DNA of 64,000 nucleotides from Branchiostoma belcheri (taxonomy: Eukaryota; Chordata; Leptocardii; Amphioxiformes; Branchiostomatidae), in NCBI RefSeq assembly GCF_001625305.1, contig NW_017803268.1, forward strand, positions 2,376,601 to 2,440,600, read 5' to 3'. Positions 22,501-34,500 of this stretch are shown piece by piece. How positions within the stretch are numbered: position 1 is the first letter of the stretch; every line of letters begins with the position of its first letter. The notes beneath the pieces are model-generated. The model saw only the letters and a program-made list of their open reading frames with translations, did no database searches and was not told the DNA's origin. Both the position numbers and the translations under genes were made by a program.

Positions 22501-25500
22501 TGCTGGTCAGCTGAATGCAGGAGTGTGCTCTCACATTACCTACTTCAGGCGCCGTCAGGTGCATGATTGGGTCGAGGATAAGTTCAAGTGCTTGGTCAAC
22601 GACAAGATCAGCACTAAACATCAGGCTGGGGATGACCGCCTGACTGTACCCACTTGTGAGTGGTTGTTGGGGGATGACATTCTACAGAAAGTAGAAGAGA
22701 TCGATAAGGCTGGTAAGACAGTGGAAAAGGTCTACAAGGACCCTAAGCCGTCTACAAGGCGGGTGGTCTACAGTAGCCCTTTGGCCGCAGTTGACTCTTC
22801 TCAACCCAAGATGAGTTTTGGGAGAGGACGTGGGAAGCAGTCCTTCCATAACCGTCAGCAGTCGGCTAAGGGCAAGTCATACCGTAAAGGAAATCAGTCC
22901 TTTCGGCAGGCAAAAAAGTAGTCAACCCCCCACTTCGTCTCGAGCCAGGGTCGCCCTCTGGGATGGATCTTCTTCCAGTTGCTGGGAGAATTCAGCATTT
23001 CCTTTCTCATTGGGAAACCATCTGCTCAGATCCATGGGTTCTGAGCACTGTGAGCAAAGGTCTGAGGGTCCATCTCACAGGGCGACCCCATCAACTTGTC
23101 CCTCCAGAAGAGGTGACAGGGTTAAATCTAGAGGCCGAAAACCTCATGGCAGCAGAGGTTTTGTCGCTGAAACAAAAAGGGGTGATCTTGGAAGTGCCTC
23201 CTGTGGAAGGACAATTCCTATCACGCCTTTTTCTGGTCCCAAAGAAAGACGGGACCTGGCGTCCAGTAGTCAATCTAAAGCCTCTCAATCAATATGTGGT
23301 CGCAGACCACTTCAAGATGGAAGGGATGAAGGAGGTCCAGTCGCTTTTACAGCCAAACGACTGGATGGCCACCTTGGATATCAAGGATGCCTATTTCCAC
23401 ATTCCCCTACACCAGTCCATGAAGAAACTCCTGCGGTTTCGCTTCAAGGGCAGGATTTGGGAATTCCAGTCCATGCCGTTCGGACTGAATTGCGCGCCGA
23501 GGGTCTTCACAAAGGTGATGAAGCCCATCGTTGCGGTAATTCGATCTCAAGGGATTCGGATTGTGATATATCTCGACGATATGTTGATTTTGGGGTCATC
23601 CCAATCTCAATGTCAGCAGAATCTCCAGTTCGCGATAGACCTTCTATCACGGCTGGGATTTCTGATCAATTGGGAAAAGTCCCAGTTGATCCCTACACAG
23701 AAGCTGATCTTCTTGGGTCTGGAAATAGATTCTCATCTCATGACGTTGCTTCTCCCTCGGGAGAAGGTGACAAAGATTGTCAGGAGCTGCACCTCCTTGC
23801 AGAGGTTGCAGCATGTGTCCCTCCGGCAGATTGCCGAAGTGGTGGGTCAAATGAATGCAGCGTCAGCAGCAGTCTTGCCTGCTCCGCTTTACTTCAGGAA
23901 TTTGCAGAGTTGTCTAAACAACGCTCTGAAACAGAATCGTCCATGGGACACCAAAGTGGTGTTGTCCCCTCAAGCTCGTGCAGAGTTAGCGGCCTGGGCA
24001 GCTTGTTTGCCTCAGTGGAACGGTCGGGCCATTCTGTTGAGTCCAGTGGTTCTAACCATCACCACAGATGCATCTCTCCAAGGTTGGGGAGCAGTCTGCA
24101 ACGGGCGCAGGACAGGGGGTCGCTGGTCTCCTCAGGAGAGACAGAGACACATAAACGAGCTGGAGTTGATGGCTGCTTTCTTCGGCCTGAAGTGTTTCGC
24201 ATCCGACCTGAGCGATTCCCACATTCGACTCAGGTTGGACAACACAACGGCAATCTCATACATCAACCGACAAGGAGGATGCCACTCCTTGCCTCTCAGC
24301 CAAACTGCCGTTTCTCTATGGAAATGGGCTCTAGCGAGGGGTTTGATGTTATCAGCAGAACATCTGCCGGGTCGGGTCAACCTGGAAGCCGACACGGCAT
24401 CCAGAGTGTTTCACGATCACACAGAGTGGAAGCTCCATCCACTTCTCTTTCACGAAGCATGTCAGATGCTTCATTTCCACCCAGAAGTGGACTTGTTTGC
24501 CTCGAGGCTCAACCATCAGCTTCCACTTTATTGTGCATGGCATCCCGACCCAGAAGCATGGAGGATCGATGCCTTCCTCTGCTCTTGGGGCAAAATGCGG
24601 TGTACGCATTCCCACCTGTTTGTCTACTCACAAGAGTCCTGAACAAAATTCGGTCAGATCAGGCAGTAGCCTTGGTCATAGCACCTTTTTGGCCCTCTCA
24701 GCCATGGTTTCCACTGCTCCGAGAGTTAGCCATTCGGGATCCGCTGTTCTTCCCTGTGGAGAAGAACGTCCTGTGTCTTCCCGGGTTAGAAGAGGTGCAT
24801 CCTCTTTGGAAAATTCTCAAGCTGACCGCTTGGCTTGTGTCAGGCAAGCATTGATAACTTCGGGTTTGTCATCTGAAGCGGCAGCAGTGGCTTCCGCGGC
24901 TCAGCGAAAAAGTACCCAAAAGCAATATCAGTCAGTTTGGAAACGTTTTTCCAGTTGGTGCAGGACTAAGTCCTTAAATCCCCTCAGTACTACGGTTCCT
25001 GAGGTTATTGACTACCTCTTGTACCTTTATCAAGAGGGTATGTCTTATAAGACCATTAATGTCCATCGCTCAGCGATTTCCTCAACTCGTCAGACTTCAG
25101 ATGGTGTCCAGATTGGGCAACACTGGATGGTTGTTAATTTTATGCGGGGTGTGTTTAATATGCGCCCCCCTAGACCTAGGTACCTAGTTACCTGGGATGT
25201 TAGTAAAGTCCTCAGATTCCTGCAGACTTGGGAGCCTCTAGAGTCTCTTACTTTGAGGCAGATTACTCTGAAGACTTTATCATTGATGGCTTTGTCATCT
25301 GCTGATAGATGTGGGACGTTGGCGTCCTTGTCTATTGATCTTATGAGCGTGTCTGACGTTAAGGTTTGTTTTGTTCCAGTTGAGTTAACAAAATCTGATA
25401 GGCCTGCTCGGCCCTACAGAGAGATTGTGTTTCATGCTTACCCAGATCACAGCAGTATCTGTGTGGTAAGACATACTAAAGAGTACCTTAGGAGAAGTCA

Positions 25501-28500
25501 GTCTCCTGTTAGGTCTAAGAAGTTTTTCTTATCTTTTAAGAATCAGAAACCTGTTGTTTCTGCAACTTTAGCCAGATGGTTGAAGTTGGTTATGGAGCTT
25601 TCTGGTATTGATACCAGTGTTTTTAAAGCTCATTCCCATCGTGGTGCCGCTGCGTCTGCAGCTTTGCGAAAGGGTTTGTCTCTGAATGAGTTGTTGCGTT
25701 TGGCAGACTGGGCCTCGGCCAGAACCTTCCAAACCTTTTATTTCCGACCAGAGATCGAGTCGGATTTAGGTAGGGCACTCATCTCTACCTTGAGTGCCTC
25801 AACCTTGCCCGAAAGGACTACAGTGTAGTAGTTCTGCCCTTTAATGTATCCGGCACTTCAGCTGTCAAAATGGGGGATCAGTCATCCTTCAGCAGCACCT
25901 GTATGACGGAGGTGAAAGACGTGACTCCAGGATGATCATTCATCTCTCCCCTTGGGATCTGGTGAGTCTCGTTTTTCTTATTGTTATACTACCCTCATCT
26001 CGCGGCTTTGAAGTCGCCATTGTATTTCGGAGGGTAGCGACGTATAATTGAGAGTTATCATACCTACCTGGTCAGATAACTACAGTTATACTAGCTACCC
26101 GAAGAAATACAATGTCCCACCCTTTCTCTGACCCGGCCCAGGCTCGATGAGGTTCCCCTTGCCTCGGCTTGGTTCCGGGAAAGAGGAGGTCACGTGGGTT
26201 AGTGCCCGGATGTTGTTTGTTTCTGTGAAGAACTGCCACCTTGCGATTTCTAGGGAAAACGCCATTGTATTTCTTCGGGTAGCTAGTATAACTGTAGTTA
26301 TCTGACCAGGTAGGTATGATAACTCTCAATTTTTCCTGGGGCTATCTGTAATGACCCCATAATGGCCTTGCACATGCTTTGCCACCTGCGGGTTGTATCT
26401 TTTTTTAAAGGATGATTTATCTTGTAGGCTCCTCTTTAAAACTTGTGTTTGTAGCTGGAAGCCAGCTCTGACGCAGGTAGAGGTTTTGTTTAACTCCCTT
26501 CGATTGATCAGTAGTGAATTAGGAGGAGAAAATTGAAGACTGCCCACGCAAGTTAAGTTCATTTAGGGAATTCTGTGGTCATAGAAGAAAAGAATGTCTT
26601 GTCGATATTTCAAAGGGAAGAGAGAAAATACATGTTACATGTATAGATGGGCGATGCTGTTTCATTCATCCCTCTCAGTGTCTCACACGTTTTGCGGCAA
26701 GTGGTGATGTTCATGAAGAAGTCTGTGAATGGCAGTAGAAATTTCATTCCTCTTGCTGAGCTCTTTGTCAAGACTCAAGGGATCTGCTTTTTTTTTTCAC
26801 CGTGTGCGTACGTGATACGTGAACATGCCAGGCACATACAAGTGCTGCCAAGTGGAAGACCGACATGTAGGAATGGTACTCAGGAAGGTATCAGCCACAT
26901 TATCTGAGGGTCTGCGTAGGGGGATCCTGCCAGCAGTGAACATTATCTGAGGGTCTGCATGGGGGTCGACAGGGCTTAATTAATGGTAAATTCCTGAAGA
27001 CCAGCAACGCTTGACAATGAATCCGGGATAACAACTAACATGCTGCGAGGAAGAGACCAATTACGCTTCATGGATAATTTTCCGACCATTCTCAACGTTG
27101 CATCCGGCTTTGAATGGCGGTGAATTAAGATGGCTTGCTAAGTCCTCGCAGAAAAAGGCATGCAGACCGTCTTAACTTGCTATGTGGATTAAGTCAACGG
27201 AAGGATTCAGGTAGGTATTAACTAGGCAAGGTAAAGATAGGTCAAAATTTATAATCACTTGTGGACCTGGGCTATTGTAAAAGACATCCTGGCTATCGCA
27301 TAATCTCCTAGCCTTGTCTGGCAGTGGTCCACAATTTTGTTTCTAAACGTTCAGAGGAAATTGAGCTACTGAAGCTGACATCCTGCATGTTATTTTGCCA
27401 AAGAATTATGTCTAATCATGTTAGCTCATGCTCCTTACATGTCTCATTCTTCTCCAGGGTAGCCATGGCATGTAACATTTAGTACGCAAAGAAGATTATG
27501 TTTTTAGGAGCGTGTGTCTGTTTTTGTGTGAACATGATAACTTGAGGGATTGCCTAGATATTTCGGTAGTTAGGTAGGTCTTGAGGAGACGTGAAATGAT
27601 TAGATTTTGGGCCACCTGGTGGCTTGTTGTAGGTGGATTAGTTTTACCAGAGAGAGTTGGGAACATTTGGAATCTGTTTTTTTTGAGTCCATATTATTCC
27701 TTTTTGATAGAGTTGAGGCGTTTTCCCCAATAGCCTTCCGGAATCACCAGAAGTTGTTTTTCCTGAGAATATCCGCTGTTTGGATGTAGGAAAATAGGTC
27801 GTGTTGACCTTCCGCATATTTTAAGAATACAACACTTGTAGGTGTCCCAAATTATGGTTCAGTCACCTTGACTATCCATACCATGGTTCATCCATTACAA
27901 GAACTCATTTCCCCAAACATATCAGAAAATGTGTAAAATCTTTCTGTATGTGTGGGATTATATTCTGAAGATCTTTGTAGGGTCAGTAGTTACTGAAATG
28001 GAGTGATGGTCCGACTTTGTTCAGCTTCGGTTTGAGTTGGTCTCCCTAATTTGCATATTCTTGTTGTCGACAAACAGGTCATGCTGACCTAGAAAGTCTG
28101 GCTTATGTAAGGCCCGGATTTGGACTGTACCACTCAGACCCGCACTTGAAGGGACCCAGATATGTTTTGTTGAGAAATGGGGTCCAGTTTGGGTACGTTT
28201 TTTTGTCTCAAGATCTGTCCACTGTTTGATGATGTTTCCTTTCGTTAGTAGTTTTTCTGCATGTAAGTAGGAAGGACTGTTTCTACTTTATGTTTGACGA
28301 TTGCATCACCACCTGTTCCCTGTACTACTACTGTAGTGTAAGCTGACCCAACAAAATATGTTCTGGTCAAAGTGCAAAGATCTGGTGATAAGAATGAATG
28401 TTTAATTTACTGTGTACACCTTACATAAGGTGAGCTGACCTATTCAGGTGAAAAAATGGTAAGATATTGCCATGGTTTCCTGAAACAAAGTACATGAGCC

Positions 28501-31500
28501 TTGTCCTTCTCATATTATGGTCTTTGAAGTTTGACCCTGTAGCCTGGGTGCCAGACTGCTCCGGGGTCAACATGCCCACTATAGCCCTCCTCTATTAGTC
28601 CCTGGAAACAGCCTGGTAGTCAGGCTAGCGGCCCTGCTACTTTCCATATGGATCAAATTGTATTGACCTGGAGTAATGAATGATAAAATAAAAAATTTTG
28701 TTTTGACATTAGACTAACCATTATATGTTTTATATGGAATTTCTAGAGTCATTGTTACACATGTATTTTACATGGGTAAACTGCATTTTCTTGAGCAGAT
28801 TCATAATGTTAGACTATGCCCAACTTTCTGCTATGTTTAGAAAATAAACTGGGTCTGTAAGAATACTGAGAAACTACCTGTGTTTTGATAATTAAGATTT
28901 GCCTGGATGTGTAAAGAAACAGCTTGGGGATTGCAGTTCTGTCTCGTCGTGTGTCACCTAATAGTTTGCCCCGCCTGGCTTATGTCTGGCATTACGGCGG
29001 GTAGAGCTCCACGTGGGTTCAAAACGGTCATGCCAAAGCCACTCAGCCGTTATTTATCCTGCTATTAACATTCAAACAGCGCCGGCGGACGTGAAAGGTG
29101 ACATGCGTGCGTGACAGGGTCTGTTGTGTAATCAAAAATTCAAAGGTAGAGGTAATACACGAGAGAAAATTCTAGTAGTTCTTGTGACGTTTGATCATTT
29201 CCCTGCCACAGATCAGTGAGCTCTTGGATTTTTTAATACAAAATGTAAAAAAATTATTAAAAATAAAATTGGTGTGCCCTTTCGGAAAGAATTAGTCCTA
29301 GAAATGCTATATGTGCATTATCTTTGTTTTCGTGGATATCTTGACATTTCTGTATAGGTTTGATACCATTTCTAAGGCTATACAAATTTAACCCATTGGT
29401 TCTCTGATCTGCCTGCTTTTTTTTTGTGATTTTGAAAACAAAAAAAATTTGGTCCAGAACCAACTCCAAAATGCTCATAGTCATAACATGCTCTAACATT
29501 CAACATTGTTACAGTTTTCCACCTAGCACTGTGGTTTGATTAAAATGAAATTTGAAATTCTTTTTTTGAATCATGGCTTCTATGATAGCATTTAGGGCCT
29601 TCATAGGATGCCTTGGCCAGTTTTTATTTTGTTTCGCCCTGTTGCTTGAACCAAGAAATAAAATTCATGTGGCCTTACGTAGACACATTTTCAATGTTTT
29701 TTCAAACAGCTTGAAATGGTTATTCAAAAGTAGATGAATGTGCGAAAAGCCGGTGTGTACGCACTTGAACTTGTGGTTCCGCACGCGCGGAAAAGCTGTT
29801 TGCAGAACATGTACATAGCAAAGTTCAAGCTGACCCAGCGCACTTGTGTACGGTTGATCAACATGAAGGTAACACTCGTGGTACACGTGAACATCAGCTG
29901 TTTACATCGTGGACAGGTACAAAGTCCGAGTAGGGGCTACCACCATGCAAACATTACAAAACTGCGCCGAGAACAAGCAAATACTGATTTCTTAAACGTG
30001 ACTTATACACTTCTTGCTTTGGATAGTACCTGCTTATTCTGTTGGAATTGGATATCTAAGGTAAATTGGTGTATTCATGGAATACTTCATATTTAAAAGT
30101 CCGAGTATGGGCTACGGCTACCTCCATGTATTACAAAACTGCGACGGGAACAAGCAAATACTGATTTTTTAAAATTTGATGTCTTGCTTTGGATAGTATG
30201 CTGTAGCTGCTTTTCGGAATTGGATATCTAACTTTATAAGGTAAACTTGAGCTTGTACATTCATGGAATATTTAATGTTCAAAAGCACAATTTATACTTG
30301 CACATAAATCAAAGGTTTTAAATGTGTACTGTACTGCTGGTACAATGTATCATAATTTAGAAATTTCTTTCTAATTGAGGAGGGAAAAAAATTCTATCAC
30401 ATCTTTATTTTGTTTTATACTTATGACACGTTTTATCTGGAAAATGGCTGGAGTTGTCAGGTTTTTGTTAAGGCCACACCAATTTAATTTCTTGGTTAAC
30501 GGATTCACCCGCTTCATTTTTTTTCTGATTTGCAAATAAAAATAAAAATTCAGAATCAACTGCAAAATGCTCATATTTTGCCCTGAACAGTTGAAGACAG
30601 TCCTTTTCATCCTAGTTGTTACAGTTATTCCATCTTTCAATGCAATGGTATCATTAAAAGTTCAAAATTCATTGTTTAAATTTTGAACCAGCCTGATGTG
30701 TTGACTTCATGGCTCCTATCGTACCATTTTGGACCATAATAGGATGCCTTAAGGCCTGTTTTTATTTTTTTATTTTTTTCGCCCGCCCGCTCCATTATTT
30801 TTCTAGAAAAATCCGTTAACCAAGAAATTAAATTGGTGTGGCCGTAGTGTAGTTCAGGTAATGGGAAACACAACATTATTTTCCCTAGGCCTAAAGCAGC
30901 TGTCATCATAGTCTGATGCAGGCTCAGCACTTTTTGGATAGCTACCAGTGCAAAACTTCTGTGCCACGGCGCCCACTAGGTAACATGTTCACTGATGTAC
31001 GGGCTCTCGTGGGTGCTTACGTTCTTTAAGAGGTCAAATCACCATGGTAACGGTGAAAGGACAGCCCTTGTCCAATAGCGTGAAGTGTTATTCCCAATGG
31101 TGGAGATCAAATTCAAGTATATCTCCAAGCCACTAACGTGCTTCATTCGGAAAGATGGCGTCTAAAAGCTCACTTTGTTTCCACTTGTACAAAAGCAAGA
31201 TACAAGGCCTCAGCTGTTTTATCCACAGAAATTAACAGGTGGTTGGAATACAGTATAATACTGTATTTTTCCGTTCAGAAATATTTTTAATTTACTGACC
31301 TAAGGTAGGGAATACTTAATCCTGATTTCGGGTCAAAGGTAAATATTTACAATAATAGATCTATTACAAATTTATTTAAAAAAAAAGAGATCACAGGGCT
31401 CGAATTACAAATTTAATAAATGAAATGCCACCTGCAAATGCAGGTTGGTGTTGGTAAAATTGGAGGTATTTGTGACGTCTACCTTCACATAATCTGTACT

Positions 31501-34500
31501 ATTCCATGTACTGGATTTTATGATATGCACATGAAGGTATATGTTAATTTTTGTTTGCTTTATTAACTGTTGCAATGTTACCTGTACCAGTGCACGCATG
31601 CAGGAAATAGTGTTTCAAGCCCTAGATCATGTTTCATAGGAGAAAGTAATATGTGCAGTTACTGAAATGATTGGTTTTTCTGATGTAGTAGTTTTACACG
31701 ACACAGATTGTAGGTGGGTGGGTTACGTGAGTCACCGAGTGCTGTGATCAGGAATGAACTCGTCTGTGTCGGTTACAAATTAGTTCTGCTCGTCTCATAT
31801 TGTTGCTAGGACTAAACAACAAATAAACAATCTTTATTTTAGTCTTAATTGTTCTGCAGAGATTGAAAGGTGCGGAATTGATTTATTAGTGTCTACTCAT
31901 ATTTTCTTCAATTGTTGTACTCGTATTTTGAAAGGTGTGATGGGTTCTTTAACATGAGTAGAGTGTGGTCCTCCCCAAACATGTTACCTCCAATTCATCC
32001 GAGGGATGTTTCTAACCAAAGCCATAGGTACTCATTTTCACCTTAGTAAAGTGAGGAATGTTGTATTAAATGCCTTACCCAAGGGCACAACATTGGGGAT
32101 TTGAACCCAGGACCTATGGGTTCTGAGCCAAACACCCAACCATTACGTCACAGTCCCAAAATCACTCCCTTTGACTAAGACTAAGAGTTAATCATCATTG
32201 AGCCTGCAACAGTCTATTCTCCCTCAGCTGGCTTATCCTTTCTTTTCTTGGGTAGCTTCTTCCGTCCTTGAGTTCTCAAGCTTTTTCTCGCCACAGACCT
32301 TCCTTGAAATATTCTAAAAGCAACCTCCTTCATTACTGTGATGACCAATCTTTTCCTTTTAACAAGCTGCACACTCTAAGAACCCTTTATATCCCAAAGA
32401 GGCAGGTCCACGTTCTGAAAGTCATGAGGCTTGTTTTTAACAGGTTTTTCTCCAGGTTAAATGTTGATGAGGTTTGGAATTGGCTCCAAATTAGGAGAGG
32501 TTTTGAAAAGTAGAGAAAAATAGGTACTTGCAGACAAATGAAACCTTTAGGCATACACTATAAATACGCACCTTATATAACGTGTGTATTTATAGCATGC
32601 GTAATATGTTGTCCTTGGCCTTAGCACTGGCTGTTTTTCTCTGTCCTTGGTACTGGCCCTGGCCTTGGTACTGACAGTGTTTCCCTGTCCCTGGTGCTGG
32701 CTGTTTCCCTGTCTCAGGTACTGACTGTGTTCCCTGTCCCTGGTGCTGACTGTTTCCTTGTCCTTGGTGCTGACTGTGTTCCCTTTCCCTGGTGCTGACT
32801 GTGTTTCCCTGTCCCTGGTGGTGACTGTGTTTCCCTGTCCCTGGTAGTGGTACTGACTGTGTTTCCCTGTCCCTGGTACTGACTGTGTTTCCCTGTCCCT
32901 GGTGCTGACAATGCTTCCCTGTCCCTGGTGCTGACTGTATTTTCCTATCCCTTGGTACTGTTTCTCTGTCCCTGGTGCTGACTGCATTACCCTTTCCTTG
33001 GTGCTGACTGTGTTTCCTTTATCCCTGATACTTGTTAGGGATGGTTGTGGGGTTGTTTTACAGCCTCTAGCCTTCTTGTGGCATTGTTGGTGCCTCAGAG
33101 AATAGCCCTTTTTGCACTGCTTGCTGGAGATTTTTAGGTTGTCAGTTCTAGGCATAGGGTCTGTATGATAGCTTCTGTACTATTTGGAGATAATTTTTAT
33201 GTCACCTTAGCAAAATATTCAATTTATGTATCTTGGATAGCATACAAGGATCATCCTGAGTTATTTAGAAAACACAATGTGCTACATTTGTTTAGGACAT
33301 TCACTCATGATTACTATTCAGAATGACAAGAATAAGACTCTCTACTCTGTCTCTGAAAGAGAAATAAGATAAGCACACACACACAAAAAATATGTTTTAT
33401 GTTCACGAGACTCATGTACTTCATTAATTTATTAAGCTTATATGCTGACATATTATTTGTAACATACATGTGGAGAGAATAAAGTGCCGTGGCGGACACG
33501 GAAAAGTAAAAAAAAATCACTGAGCTGATTCTTGTAATGCTTGTTTGAAAATGTTATGTGTTGTGATACTGAGGATCAGAGAGATAATTTACACAGAGAA
33601 ATAGATAATGATGATAATACTTAATGTTGGGGTGACCACATAGCTCATTTTAAAGGGCAACATGTGAGAAGTCACCAGATTCAAATGTTAGCACGAAACA
33701 GGATGTATGATGTATTAGAGAGCATTTAGCCCAAACATTGCAGAACATCTGCTAGATAGAACCAAAGTGATGCCTTTGGCCATGTTAAAGTGCCATTTGA
33801 AGTGCTTGCGTCAGCAGTAATGGTTTTCGTCACATTTGGTGCACTCCAGATTGAATTAGCACCTCATGTCAAGACCTATGATATGAATCATTCATTTTGG
33901 CCCTAGCGGAAATGCACTAAGCACAGACATATTCTTGGTTGGTTCGTCGCTTGCTTGGTTGTTTTTCAATAACCCAGCAAAAAACCTGCCAACCTTTGTA
34001 ACGGGTAAAATTGCTTGTAAGTATAGCAAGTTTCACAAACATGCTGTACTGCTTGTGGTCACAGTGTATGAAACATTTAAAATTTATTTACAGTAACATG
34101 GAACATTCATACAGAAACTCTTATGTAACAAAGTAAACTGTACCTGTTTTATCTTAATTTTAAGGGTTTTTTGATTGTGTCAAGTTTTTTTCTAGGAGCC
34201 TACTTGGCCAAAATGTCAGCTTTTTTTCAAAAACACTTGCTTGAATGTTTTTCTTTTTTTGTTCAGATTCCTCTTGCAGTGCCTGGAAGACCTTGATGCC
34301 AGTCTGCGGAAGCTCAATTCACGACTGTACGTCATCAGAGGGCAGCCCACAGATGTGTTTCCACGCCTCTTCAAGGTAAGATTTATTCATTGCAGTAATA
34401 AAGATACTTTTTTCAGCGTTCTGCAATATCTGCAGAATTAAGGGCTATAGAATTGGAGATGGGTGCTATGTACCATCTGGTCAGGAAGGACTTTACCTTT

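Larger units (their letters stand above)
21098..26329 (+). mobile_element. DIRS-type tyrosine-recombinase retrotransposon, near complete
   Basis: 5.2 kb in cryptochrome intron 1, with gag, RT-RNase H and tyrosine recombinase ORFs in order. Its ends are inverted rather than direct: 21118-21213 is the reverse complement of 26177-26273. An internal complementary region at 26015-26114 mirrors the outer parts of both ends. There is no target duplication; the flanks share only TT with the circle-junction sequence. This is the DIRS group replication architecture, in which a circular intermediate is integrated by recombinase. One probable frame break near 24600 affects RT-RNase H; otherwise the element looks young. 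Confidence 0.93.

Noticed and set aside
21817..22621. - strand ORFs of 82 and 162 codons across gag
   Set aside because: Antisense shadows of the gag frame.
22818..24854. 678-codon ORF overlapping the DIRS RT gene in another frame
   Set aside because: Most of it is Ser/Arg-rich, without domains, and reads across the RT-RNase H gene. Only its last ~85 codons look real, as the displaced C-terminus of ORF2.
21098..26329. LTR retrotransposon or endogenous retrovirus
   Set aside because: Termini are inverted, there is no integrase or protease, and a tyrosine recombinase is present.
32547..33155. 202-codon - strand protein
   Set aside because: It is a read-through of a minisatellite with variable unit length and no splice or start context.
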